A DNA stretch of 64,000 nt from Vibrio qingdaonensis (lineage in GTDB: Bacteria; Pseudomonadota; Gammaproteobacteria; Enterobacterales; Vibrionaceae): the NCBI RefSeq assembly GCF_026191675.1, contig NZ_JAKRRY010000009.1:62001-126000 (forward strand), read 5' to 3'. Below are positions 57,356 through 64,000 of this stretch, piece after piece. A program made the translations under genes and the position numbers. Under the pieces are notes generated by a model. The model searched no databases and was not told where the DNA came from. It was given only the letters and a program-made list of their open reading frames with translations. Within the stretch, counting starts at the first letter, position 1, and the number at the start of each line of letters is the position of its first letter.

Positions 57356-58219
57356 TTACTTTTTAGCTGTGTGGAACTGCTCGCAGGCAATCATGGTGTT
57401 TTCAATCAAACTTGCCACGGTCATGGGGCCAACACCACCTGGGACGGGGGTGATAAAGCTGGCGTTGTTTTTTGCTACATCATATTCCACATCGCCAACT
57501 AATTTGCCATCGTCCATTCGGTTGATACCCACATCGACAACGACAGCGCCTTTCTTGATCCAGTTACCCGGAATGAAGTTAGGTTTACCAACGGCAACTA
57601 CGACGATATCGGCTTGACGAACATGACCTTCTAGATCTTTAGTGAAGCGATGACATGTCGTCGTGGTGCAGCCAGCAAGTAGAAGCTCAAGTGTCATAGG
57701 GCGGCCGACGATATTAGATGCACCAACGACGACAGCATGTTTGCCACGCATTGGGATGTTATAGCGATCCAATAGGGTAATAATACCTTTTGGTGTGCAA
57801 GAGCGTAGTTTAGGCATACGTTGAGCGAGTCGACCTACATTGTAGGGGTGGAAACCATCAACGTCTTTCTCTGGGATGATGCGCTCAAGAATAAGCGTGT
57901 CGTCAATGCCTGCGGGGAGGGGCAATTGCACTAAAATACCATCTACTTCAGGGTCGTTATTAAGGGTATCTACAAGGCTTAATAACTCATCTTGGTTTGC
58001 GTTTGCAGGCAGATCATAAGACTTAGAAACAAATCCCACTTCTTCACACGCTCTGCGCTTACTTCCGACGTAAACTTGTGAGGCAGGATCTTCACCTACC
58101 AGAACAACCGCTAAGCCCGGCGCCCTAAGGCCAGCGTCGGTACGTGCTTTTACTCGTGCAGCGACTTCAGAGCGGACAGTTTGAGAAATAAGTTTCCCAT
58201 CGATGTTTTGAGCAGTCAT
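57356..58219 (-). CDS. folD: FolD, methylene-THF dehydrogenase/cyclohydrolase
   Basis: FolD makes 10-formyl-THF from 5,10-methylene-THF, which purN in this window uses. The 287-residue product has Tyr50 and Lys54 in [30 protein letters not shown], then a Rossmann NADP domain with [12 protein letters not shown] and [15 protein letters not shown] PurR box at 58293-58308 lies 74 bases upstream. It is divergent from the tRNA-Arg gene. Confidence 0.98.
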   Translation of the reverse strand: MTAQNIDGKLISQTVRSEVAARVKARTDAGLRAPGLAVVLVGEDPASQVYVGSKRRACEEVGFVSKSYDLPANANQDELLSLVDTLNNDPEVDGILVQLPLPAGIDDTLILERIIPEKDVDGFHPYNVGRLAQRMPKLRSCTPKGIITLLDRYNIPMRGKHAVVVGASNIVGRPMTLELLLAGCTTTTCHRFTKDLEGHVRQADIVVVAVGKPNFIPGNWIKKGAVVVDVGINRMDDGKLVGDVEYDVAKNNASFITPVPGGVGPMTVASLIENTMIACEQFHTAKK

Positions 58220-58292
58220 AATTTTCCTTGAGAAAGTTAATTGGCTGTTATTTTTGTGTGTATTGTCCCAGAAAAGTATTTCAAAAGCCAGA

Positions 58293-58308
58293 AAGCAAAC
58301 GTTTGCCT
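58293..58308 (-). promoter_or_regulatory. PurR operator upstream of folD
   Basis: AAGCAAACGTTTGCCT fits the PurR 16-mer consensus at its fixed positions. It is nearly palindromic, with core GCAAACGTTTGC, so folD should respond to purines together with purMN. Confidence 0.9.
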
Positions 58309-58382
58309 CGTTTGAAATATCACCATTGACTGATAGGTTGTGGTTTTTTTGGGCATTTGAATCACAAAGAGTAAGAAAGCCA

Positions 58383-58410
58383 TTGATTTACCGAGTTCAT
58401 CTCGTATAAT
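58383..58410 (+). promoter_or_regulatory. Promoter of tRNA-Arg
   Basis: TTGATT and TATAAT are separated by 16 bases. The start region before the tRNA includes CCCTGTAGCGCG, a GC-rich discriminator expected for a stringently controlled tRNA promoter. Confidence 0.75.
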
Positions 58411-58424
58411 CCTTTCCCTGTAGC

Positions 58425-58501
58425 GCGCCCTTAGCTCAGCTGGATAGAGCACGTCCCTTCTAAGGATGTGGTCGTAGGTTCGAATCCTACAGGGCGCGCC
58501 A
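58425..58501 (+). tRNA. tRNA-Arg (anticodon TCT)
   Basis: A 77-base tRNA with encoded CCA. The acceptor stem pairs GCGCCCT with AGGGCGC, and the discriminator is G. The D arm is AGCTCAGCTGGATAGAGC. The anticodon stem CGTCC/GGATG, with one G-T pair, encloses CTTCTAA with anticodon TCT (reads AGA/AGG). The T arm carries GGTTCGAATCC. It has its own promoter and terminator. The 3' end shows no phage or island attachment duplication. Confidence 0.98.
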
Positions 58502-58510
58502 TTTATTAAG

Positions 58511-58548
58511 AAACCCCTGATAGCTCCTTGAGTTATCAGGGGTTTTGC
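58511..58548 (+). terminator. Intrinsic terminator after tRNA-Arg
   Basis: AAACCCCTGATAGCTC pairs almost fully with GAGTTATCAGGGGTTT (one G-T pair) with loop CTT, then TTTTG. It lies 9 bases beyond the CCA end. Confidence 0.92.
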
Positions 58549-58653
58549 TTTTTCTGCGATATATATCGTATCTGCTACACTATCATCACCTTATTGCGCG
58601 TCATTCATCACGCGTTATTACTAGCGCGTCATCGACAATGTGAGAGACTCTTT

Positions 58654-59850
58654 ATGCCGTTTACTAAACTTGGGCTCAGTGCCCCATTACTGAATGCGAT
58701 TGAAAAAGTAGGGTACGATAAGCCTACCACTATTCAGAATAAAGCCATTCCCCTCATTTTAAACGGCGACAACCTACTTGCTGCGGCGCAAACTGGTACC
58801 GGTAAAACGGCGAGCTTCGTTTTACCAATTCTAGAAAAATTAAGTCGAGCGGAAACCCAGCGTAAGAAGCGGGCAAGAGCGCTTATTTTGACTCCGACAC
58901 GGGAGCTCGCGCAACAAGTTCACCAAAGTATTGAAACGTACGGTCAAGAATTGTCGCTAAAATCCATGGCGATGTATGGTGGAGTTGATTATGCACCACA
59001 GAAGCAAGCATTAATTGATGGTATTGATATTGTAGTGGCAACACCTGGCAGGTTGTTAGACCTTTATGGTCAACATGCTATTCACTTTGATGAAGTGGAA
59101 TGCTTGGTATTGGACGAAGCTGACAAAATGCTTGATATGGGCTTCATTGAAGCGATTAACAAGATTATTGCTCGAGTGCCAGAAGACGCACAAACACTGC
59201 TGTTTTCCGCTACGCTGTCCAACCCTGTCCGAGAGTTGGCCCGCAGTGCGATTGATAACCCATCTGAGATCAGTATTGCTAAGCACAGCGCCTCTAAGGG
59301 GAATATTAAGCAATGGATAGTGACGGTTGATAAAGATATTAAGTCATCATTGTTAAGCCATCTATTAACAGAGAATTCATGGTCTCAGGCATTGATTTTT
59401 ATTGAGACGAAGCACGGTGCTGCAAAACTAGTGAGTCAACTTGAGAAGCGCGGAATTCAAGCGGAAGCGTTCCATAGTGGTCGTAACCAAAAAGTGCGTC
59501 AGCAGCTGATTGAAGATTTTAAGGCTGGGAATATTCAATACTTGGTGTCAACAGGGGTTGCTGCGCGTGGTATCGATATTGAAAACTTACCGGTTGTGAT
59601 TAACTATGACTTACCATTCCCGGCAGATGAGTACGTGCATCGAATTGGTCGTACAGGGCGAGCAGAAGCAGCGGGCGAGGCGGTATCTTTAGTATCGAAA
59701 GACAACTTTAAGAATTTATGCATGATCGAAAGTCGATTAGGGCACTTGCTTGAGCGCGTGGAGATTGAAGGTTTTGAACCTCGTAAACCAGTGCCGATTT
59801 CGATTTTAAATTATGTACCAAAGCATAAGCGTAATAGCGAAGAGCGGTAA
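58654..59850 (+). CDS. RhlE-like DEAD-box RNA helicase
   Basis: The 398-residue product is an ATP-dependent RNA helicase. The motifs occur in order: Q-motif FTKLGL...PTTIQ, I AAQTGTGKT, Ia PTRELAQQ, GG, Ib TPGR, II DEAD, III SAT, IV IFIET, V ARGIDI, VI HRIGRTGR. It lacks the long RG-rich tails of many RhlE proteins and ends in a short basic segment, KHKRNSEER. ATG 58654 begins MPFTKLGLS; an upstream in-frame reading runs across the tRNA terminator. RhlE, RhlB and DbpA assignments remain possible, RhlE-like being the best fit. Confidence 0.9.
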   Translation: MPFTKLGLSAPLLNAIEKVGYDKPTTIQNKAIPLILNGDNLLAAAQTGTGKTASFVLPILEKLSRAETQRKKRARALILTPTRELAQQVHQSIETYGQELSLKSMAMYGGVDYAPQKQALIDGIDIVVATPGRLLDLYGQHAIHFDEVECLVLDEADKMLDMGFIEAINKIIARVPEDAQTLLFSATLSNPVRELARSAIDNPSEISIAKHSASKGNIKQWIVTVDKDIKSSLLSHLLTENSWSQALIFIETKHGAAKLVSQLEKRGIQAEAFHSGRNQKVRQQLIEDFKAGNIQYLVSTGVAARGIDIENLPVVINYDLPFPADEYVHRIGRTGRAEAAGEAVSLVSKDNFKNLCMIESRLGHLLERVEIEGFEPRKPVPISILNYVPKHKRNSEER

Positions 59851-59924
59851 TCCAATCATCGTAGCGCTGAACGACTAACAGTAAGCGAATCACAGTCAGC
59901 GATAAACGATAACAGATGACCCAT

Positions 59925-59954
59925 AGCCTCTAGTGTTTCATTAGAGGCTTTTTT
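59925..59954 (+). terminator. Intrinsic terminator after helicase gene
   Basis: AGCCTCTA (59925-59932) pairs with TAGAGGCT (59942-59949) over a 9-base loop, followed by six T's. Confidence 0.9.
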
Positions 59955-59980
59955 ACGTTTGGAGAATCGTGTAATTCATT

Positions 59981-60034
59981 ATCCTAACGACTCAATAATT
60001 ATCCTAACTACTTAATAATTATCCTAACTACATG
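59981..60034. repeat. 20-bp tandem repeat, about 2.5 copies
   Basis: The unit ATCCTAACKACTYAATAATT repeats with a 20-base period: 59981-60000, 60001-60020, and a partial third copy from 60021 (ATCCTAACTAC). It is AT-rich and lies between the helicase terminator and the small secreted-protein gene. Confidence 0.88.
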
Positions 60035-60117
60035 CTGAAATTATACTAGGTTATTAAAACGCTGGCTGGTAAGGGCTCGCGTATTAATTTATGGCTACAT
60101 TGGATGAGAGGACTATC

Positions 60118-60444
60118 ATGGCAAGACGCTGGTGGGGATTGTGGGCGATTTGCTTAGCTTTTACGGCAAGTGCTGAGGTATTTGATGGCTTTCCTGATGT
60201 GGTGGTGTGTGAAGTCGGTAAGCCTTATCGCAACGGCTCAATTACTTTATTTGCTGAATATCAGGATCAAAACCGGATTGTGTATTATCGCAGTATGGAT
60301 GGAAAGCAAGGCGTCAAGATCGATCGTAAAGGGTTGGTGAGTGCGAGTCACAAGCACAGTAAAAATAACTGCGTTGGCCAGACATTGAACACCTTAATGT
60401 CAAAGGGGAAAACCTTTAATTTTCAAATGATAGAGAAAGAATAA
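60118..60444 (+). CDS. Hypothetical small secreted protein
   Basis: I do not recognise this gene. The 108-residue product has a basic start (MARRWWGLW) and a hydrophobic segment that looks like a signal peptide, ending TASA near residue 18. The mature part of about 90 residues has two cysteines (VVVCEV and NNCVGQ) that could form a disulfide, and it ends with Lys-rich sequence. AGAGGA lies five bases before ATG 60118. A longer reading to an ATG at 60091 adds a non-signal-like stretch. It is alone between a repeat and the convergent nfeD-like gene. Confidence 0.65.
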   Translation: MARRWWGLWAICLAFTASAEVFDGFPDVVVCEVGKPYRNGSITLFAEYQDQNRIVYYRSMDGKQGVKIDRKGLVSASHKHSKNNCVGQTLNTLMSKGKTFNFQMIEKE

Positions 60445-60524
60445 GCAGCTCGATTGAGCTGCTTAAAATTTGCATTTTCGCAATAGTATTTTCGCAATAG
60501 CACTTGCGCTGCTGTTTCGAACGT

Positions 60525-60977
60525 TTAATCCGCCTTTTCGATCAAAAGTGTAATGCCATCGACATCAATGACTCGTACTAATGACCCTGACGCTATGGGT
60601 TCATCGCTATAGGCGGTCCAAGACGTGTCCCCAAGATTAATTCGGCACTTGCCTTTAGTGATATCGTGATCTAACACGGCGGTTTGACCGATCAGCTGCT
60701 TATCTTTTTGGTTTAGCACTCTGCTGTTGTCTGAACGTGTGTCAGTCTTATGCTGTTTTCGCCACCATAGCCATGTGAGCACAAGGGCGAATACGCCAAA
60801 GCTTATCCATTGTAGCTGCCAACTGATAGGAAGAAAGGCGACAATGATGCCAACCAACATAGCAGAGATCCCAAGCCACAATAAATAGCCAGCGGTGCCG
60901 AGTAGCTCCCCACATAAGAGAAGTAACCCAAATGCGAGCCAGTGCCAGTAGTTAACTTGGTTTAGTAGCTCAATCAC
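60525..60977 (-). CDS. ybbJ: NfeD-family membrane protein (YbbJ-like)
   Basis: NfeD proteins act with SPFH/stomatin proteins in membrane microdomains. The 150-residue product has three hydrophobic helices (about 12-28, 33-50 and 55-70), a charged linker, and a C-terminal OB-fold domain (about 90-150, [26 protein letters not shown] in pieces). It is the short form without the protease domain. Its start overlaps the qmcA stop by 4 bases, so the pair is translationally coupled, as in E. coli. Confidence 0.92.
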   Translation of the reverse strand: MIELLNQVNYWHWLAFGLLLLCGELLGTAGYLLWLGISAMLVGIIVAFLPISWQLQWISFGVFALVLTWLWWRKQHKTDTRSDNSRVLNQKDKQLIGQTAVLDHDITKGKCRINLGDTSWTAYSDEPIASGSLVRVIDVDGITLLIEKAD

Positions 60978-61906
60978 GCTTTTTCCTTGTTATCAGCTTT
61001 GGATTGATTAAACATTTCCGCGATGCCAGCGACTGACCCCATTAGACCTGTAGCTTCAAGTGGTAGCATAATGATCTTGCCATTTTCGGCTTGGCCAATT
61101 GACTTTAGAGCATCAGTATAGCCTTGCGCGATAAAGTAGTTAACCGCTTGCATATCGCCTTGGGCGATAGCTTTTGAAACCATTTCAGTGGCTTTAGCTT
61201 CCGCTTCAGCGGCTCTTTCTCGCGCTTCTGCTTGAAGTATAGCAGCTTGCTTCTCACCTTCCGCTTTTAAGATTTCGGATTGCTTATGTCCCTCTGCACG
61301 TAAAATCTGAGCCTGTCTTACCCCTTCCGCTTCTAAAACTTCAGCACGCTTGTTTCGTTCGGCTTTCATTTGAGCATTCATCGCAGCGGTGAGATCGGCT
61401 GGTGGCTGAACATCACGTATTTCGATACGGGTGACTTTTACCCCCCACGAGTTGGTTGCCTCATCAACGATAGCAAGCAACTTAGTATTTATGGAGTCAC
61501 GCTGGCTGAGCATTTCATCAAGCTCCATTGAGCCAAGTACAGTACGCATATTGGTGAGAGTAAGATTGCGAATAGCATGTTCAAGATCAGTGATCTCATA
61601 GGCGGCTTTGGCCGCGTCGATGACTTGCACAAAGCAGACGGCATCGATCACCACATTGGCATTATCTTTACTGATGACTTCTTGTGGCGGGATATCCAGT
61701 ACGCGCTCCATCATATTGACTTTATTACCAATGGAATCAACAAATGGAATGATGAGGTTCAGCCCCGGTCTAAGGGTATGGGTGTAGCGTCCAAAACGTT
61801 CGACAGTCCAGTTATCGCCCTGTGATACAGTTTTAACCCCAGCAACTAAAAATACGATTGCGACGAGGATAAAACCACCAATAGTAACCATTGCATCAAT
61901 AGCCAT
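60974..61906 (-). CDS. qmcA: QmcA, SPFH/Band 7 membrane protein
   Basis: QmcA is a stomatin-like SPFH protein anchored by an N-terminal helix (about residues 6-24) and forming oligomers in the inner membrane. The 310-residue product has [23 protein letters not shown] and [25 protein letters not shown], the SPFH core in pieces. A long coiled coil (about 185-255) carries the repeated Glu/Ala/Glu-Gly segments such as [26 protein letters not shown] in pieces. It pairs with the NfeD-like gene downstream. Confidence 0.94.
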   Translation of the reverse strand: MAIDAMVTIGGFILVAIVFLVAGVKTVSQGDNWTVERFGRYTHTLRPGLNLIIPFVDSIGNKVNMMERVLDIPPQEVISKDNANVVIDAVCFVQVIDAAKAAYEITDLEHAIRNLTLTNMRTVLGSMELDEMLSQRDSINTKLLAIVDEATNSWGVKVTRIEIRDVQPPADLTAAMNAQMKAERNKRAEVLEAEGVRQAQILRAEGHKQSEILKAEGEKQAAILQAEARERAAEAEAKATEMVSKAIAQGDMQAVNYFIAQGYTDALKSIGQAENGKIIMLPLEATGLMGSVAGIAEMFNQSKADNKEKA

Positions 61907-62031
61907 GAGCTAACTCCTTGTATAAAATTTAATCCATTCTGGATCAATATTAACGTGAGCGCAAATAGAATAGTGTATTGCTGTGTATCGAAGGAAATGA
62001 CTAAATTGTAAATAATATCAGAAGGTTATTA

Positions 62032-62056
62032 AAAAGGGAGGTTTTCCCTCCCTTTT
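62032..62056. terminator. Terminator between qmcA promoter region and cnoX
   Basis: AAAAGGGAGG pairs with CCTCCCTTTT over a 5-base loop. It is placed to end cnoX on the minus strand; the sequence is near-symmetric. Confidence 0.8.
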
Positions 62057-62062
62057 GTTTGA

Positions 62063-62917
62063 TCAGTAGAGCAGGGAGTAGAGTTGTCGGCGATATTTAC
62101 CAGCGATTGGATTACCTTGTCCTAGAGCTGAGAGGATGTCCATGAAGGTCTTCTTTAGCTCTCCATCTAACGCATTGAGATCGCGGCTAACATGGCCCCA
62201 AAGTAGCTCAAGAGCTTCTTCATCTCGACCAACTTGATGGTATTGCAGGGCCAGTTCTGCAACGATTTTAAGTTCGCTAGGGGAAGCGTGTAGAGCGGCT
62301 TCTAATGATTGAATTTCTGGACTGTCGGCGGCTTGCTTGTGCAGGTCAAGCTTAGATACTAACGTTTTATAGTAATTGTCTTTATATTCTAGCGGAATGC
62401 TGTCTAGCATCGCTTCAGCGAGGTCGAATTGATTGGTTTCTAATAAACTGTTTGCTCTTGCGAGCTTAATTTCACCCTTGCTTTGGTATTCTTCTGACAA
62501 AGTCGCAAAGAGAGTTAGAGCTTCGGCATGCGCGTCTTGCTGAGTCAGTTCTAGCGCTTTTTGTGCTGTCAGTTCATCTTGGCTTGGTAGGTGTTTCGCT
62601 AACATGGCTGTGATGGCTTCAAGAGGCTGGGGACCACCTAGTCCGTCTACCGGCTGACCATTGACGAATAACGCGATCGTCGGCAGTGTTTGTACGCCAA
62701 ATTGACCAGCAATAGCTTGCTGTTCTTCGCAGTTCAATAGGGCTAGGGTAAAAGCACCGCTGTATTGTTCTGTTAATGCTTTTAATGATGGGATCATTTG
62801 AACGCTTTCTTCACTCATCGGCGCCCAGAAATGAATGAGTACTGGCGTGCTCATAGAGCCTTCTAATACTTGGCGAAAATTTTGCTCATTCAGATCAACA
62901 ATATACGGAGGTTGCAT
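62063..62917 (-). CDS. cnoX: CnoX (YbbN), thioredoxin/TPR chaperedoxin
   Basis: CnoX holds and protects substrates under oxidative (chlorine) stress and passes them to GroEL/DnaK. The 284-residue product has an N-terminal thioredoxin fold (about 1-115) and a C-terminal TPR domain (about 120-284). The position of the thioredoxin CxxC reads PMSEES with no cysteine. TLPTIALFVNGQPVDGLGGPQP matches the family. ATG 62917 has AAGGA upstream; a longer reading to 63058 adds non-family residues. E. coli ybbN is beside ybbO, as here. Confidence 0.93.
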   Translation of the reverse strand: MQPPYIVDLNEQNFRQVLEGSMSTPVLIHFWAPMSEESVQMIPSLKALTEQYSGAFTLALLNCEEQQAIAGQFGVQTLPTIALFVNGQPVDGLGGPQPLEAITAMLAKHLPSQDELTAQKALELTQQDAHAEALTLFATLSEEYQSKGEIKLARANSLLETNQFDLAEAMLDSIPLEYKDNYYKTLVSKLDLHKQAADSPEIQSLEAALHASPSELKIVAELALQYHQVGRDEEALELLWGHVSRDLNALDGELKKTFMDILSALGQGNPIAGKYRRQLYSLLY

Positions 62918-63036
62918 CCAATAGTCCTTGTTTGTATTCACGTTAGTTCTACAAGCAAGATTGGTATGAAAGAGCAGAAATTCAAGGGTGTAAAGCAATT
63001 CAAGGTTATAAAGAAAGTAAGCGTGGTGCAGAAACC

Positions 63037-63065
63037 AAAACACCGCGCTTTTCAGCACGGTGTTT
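63037..63065 (-). terminator. Hairpin after the micro-ORF
   Basis: On the minus strand AAACACCGTGCT pairs with AGCGCGGTGTTT (one T-G pair) around a GAAA tetraloop and runs into TTTGGTTTC. The T tract is interrupted, but the stem is strong. Confidence 0.7.
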
Positions 63066-63097
63066 ATGGTGTTTTCGGTATCGGCTGTTTGGGGGAG

Positions 63098-63163
63098 TTA
63101 AAACCAAACAAAATAGGCGAGCGTCACCCCCACAGCGACCCAGTTAAGCTGATTTAACGTCAT
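63098..63163 (-). CDS. Candidate 21-residue membrane peptide
   Basis: This short frame encodes MTLNQLNWVAVGVTLAYFVW plus a final Phe. It is a short polar start followed by about 14 hydrophobic residues, as expected for a single-pass membrane micropeptide. The frame is bounded upstream by an in-frame stop and downstream by a strong hairpin (63037-63065). The Shine-Dalgarno is weak (TGGA about 9-10 bases upstream). I do not recognise it and the length alone makes chance possible; it could be a real gene or a chance frame. Confidence 0.35.
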   Translation of the reverse strand: MTLNQLNWVAVGVTLAYFVWF

Positions 63164-63196
63164 GTTGTCGTATCCAGATTAATCACTGCAAGTTGT

Positions 63197-63219
63197 AGGA
63201 TCGTTATTGATCCTTTTTA
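63197..63219 (+). terminator. Plus-strand terminator-like hairpin with no plus-strand gene
   Basis: AGGATC pairs with GATCCT over a 6-base loop, followed by TTTT. No annotated plus-strand gene ends here, so it could end a short antisense or small RNA transcript, or be chance. Confidence 0.35.
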
Positions 63220-63309
63220 GAAAGTCGTAGCAATAAAACCGATTGCTGCGAGCCTATATTGAGTAATATATCGATACTTTGTGACATTAAAATTACAAAT
63301 GAGCGAATT

Positions 63310-64000
63310 CTATGCAGCTTTTCGCAAAATTGGGTCAAGCCACTTGCCCGGTAGTAGCCTTTTTAGTATCGCAAAGATCTTTGTCGGCGTTGTGACTCGG
63401 TATCTGAGTTTAGGACGCGTGGACTCAAGGGCATGAATCAATGCTGGCAAACAGGACTCTGGAGGTAGCGTAAATTGGTTGTTTGATTCTGTGACCGAAA
63501 GACGCTGCAGCTGCTTTTGATACTCGTTTTTATGGATACTAGCTTCGACGTTGATCCATTTAAGAAAAGCCATTTTAGCATTGCTTCGAAATTGTGTTTC
63601 GATAGGGCCGGGTTCAATTAAGGCTATACGTACGTTGGATGAGTGTAGCTCTAAACGCAATGTGTCTGTCCATCCTTCCAGTGCGAATTTAGAGGCGTTA
63701 TAGGCCCCACGATATTTCATCGCAGCGAAACCAAGAACGGAACTATTTTGAATGATACGACCTTCATTTTGCTGACGCATAATCGGTAAGATAAGTCGTA
63801 CTAGTTCATGCCAACCAAAGAAATTAGCCTCAAATTGAGCTCTGAGTCCGTCAGTCGGAAGGTCTTCTAATGCTCCCGGTTGCCCATAGGCGCCATTATT
63901 GAATAAACCATACAATCTGCCTTCACAAAGTGCGAGGGTCTTTTGCACACCAAGTTGAATACTCTTTGTGTCAGTAAGATCCAGCTGAATACAGGTTAAC
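63310..64000 (-). CDS. ybbO: Short-chain dehydrogenase/reductase, YbbO-like (3' part)
   Basis: The C-terminal 230 or so residues of a classical SDR enzyme run to the right edge, so the N-terminal nucleotide-binding TGxxxGIG is outside. Visible parts are LDLTDTKSI, NNGAYG (the structural NNAG), QNSSVLG with the catalytic Ser, and YRGAYNASKFALEGW with the catalytic Tyr and Lys. A C-terminal extension contains LRYRVTTPTKIFAILKRLLP. E. coli ybbO, an NADP-dependent aldehyde reductase gene, lies beside ybbN in the same way. The partial status is due to the window edge only. Confidence 0.85.
   Translation of the reverse strand, partial: LTCIQLDLTDTKSIQLGVQKTLALCEGRLYGLFNNGAYGQPGALEDLPTDGLRAQFEANFFGWHELVRLILPIMRQQNEGRIIQNSSVLGFAAMKYRGAYNASKFALEGWTDTLRLELHSSNVRIALIEPGPIETQFRSNAKMAFLKWINVEASIHKNEYQKQLQRLSVTESNNQFTLPPESCLPALIHALESTRPKLRYRVTTPTKIFAILKRLLPGKWLDPILRKAA

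Larger units (their letters stand above)
62918..63309. other. cnoX-SDR intergenic region with candidate micro-gene
   Basis: This 392-base stretch between same-strand genes holds a candidate 21-codon gene at 63098-63163 and two hairpins (63037-63065 and 63197-63219). The rest is AT-rich. Confidence 0.6.

Noticed and set aside
58425..58501. tRNA-Arg as an integration site for a mobile island
   Set aside because: No integrase, no duplicated tRNA 3' end and no change in gene character follow the tRNA.

Overview
The window is a 64 kb stretch of chromosome from a Gammaproteobacterium that is almost certainly a Vibrio. The reasons are a toxS-toxR pair divergent from htpG, two Vibrio-length flagellins with sigma-28 promoters, and Vibrio-type envelope and cell-division gene orders. 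Gene order also follows several Escherichia coli blocks closely. I cannot name the species. No phage, insertion sequence, integron, CRISPR array, toxin-antitoxin pair or known defence system is visible, and coding style looks even throughout. This is core genome.

Layout. (1) 1-11677: envelope and replication block on the plus strand: bamA (3' part), skp, lpxD, fabZ, lpxA, lpxB, rnhB, dnaE, accA, tilS. (2) 11784-23678: a periplasmic cytochrome c, glnB, a YafD-like phosphatase/nuclease, then mltD and gloB (minus), yafS, rnhA, dnaQ, an uncharacterised membrane protein, fadE with a FadR-like operator, gmhA and yafJ. This resembles the E. coli yaf region. (3) 23814-29218: nucleotide metabolism: purMN with a PurR box, upp, uraA, and a DUF2066 protein. 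(4) 29289-37224: DUF2069, wrbA-like, arsC-like (yfgD) and bepA on the minus strand; tusA-like/perM; bcp; gcvR; dapA-bamC. (5) 37251-42590: DUF2897, an M15 peptidase, dapE and yffB (minus), a small winged-helix protein, DUF4156/DUF2956/DUF2919 proteins and a Dyp-type peroxidase. (6) 42739-49055: two flagellin genes, toxS, toxR, htpG. (7) 49323-56749: adk, hemH, a POT peptide transporter, rfaH, minE-minD-minC, ycgL, a lytic transglycosylase. (8) 56869-64000: an orphan HPr-like protein, folD with a PurR box, tRNA-Arg(TCT), a RhlE-like helicase, a small secreted protein, nfeD-like/qmcA, cnoX (ybbN), a predicted 21-residue membrane peptide, and the 3' part of a ybbO-like dehydrogenase.

Common themes are outer-membrane assembly (bamA, skp, bamC, bepA, lpxA/B/D, gmhA, rfaH), peptidoglycan turnover (mltD, an MltB-like enzyme, an M15 peptidase, dapA/dapE), and nucleotide and one-carbon supply (purM, purN, upp, uraA, folD, adk). 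Most convergent gene pairs share a clear bidirectional terminator hairpin.

I found no obvious new multi-gene system. The better leads are small: a structured, terminator-like leader before adk; a 21-codon predicted membrane peptide with its own hairpin; an orphan HPr with Asn at position 46; a single-cysteine Bcp; a CnoX with no active-site cysteine; and two intergenic tandem repeats of 17-20 bp.
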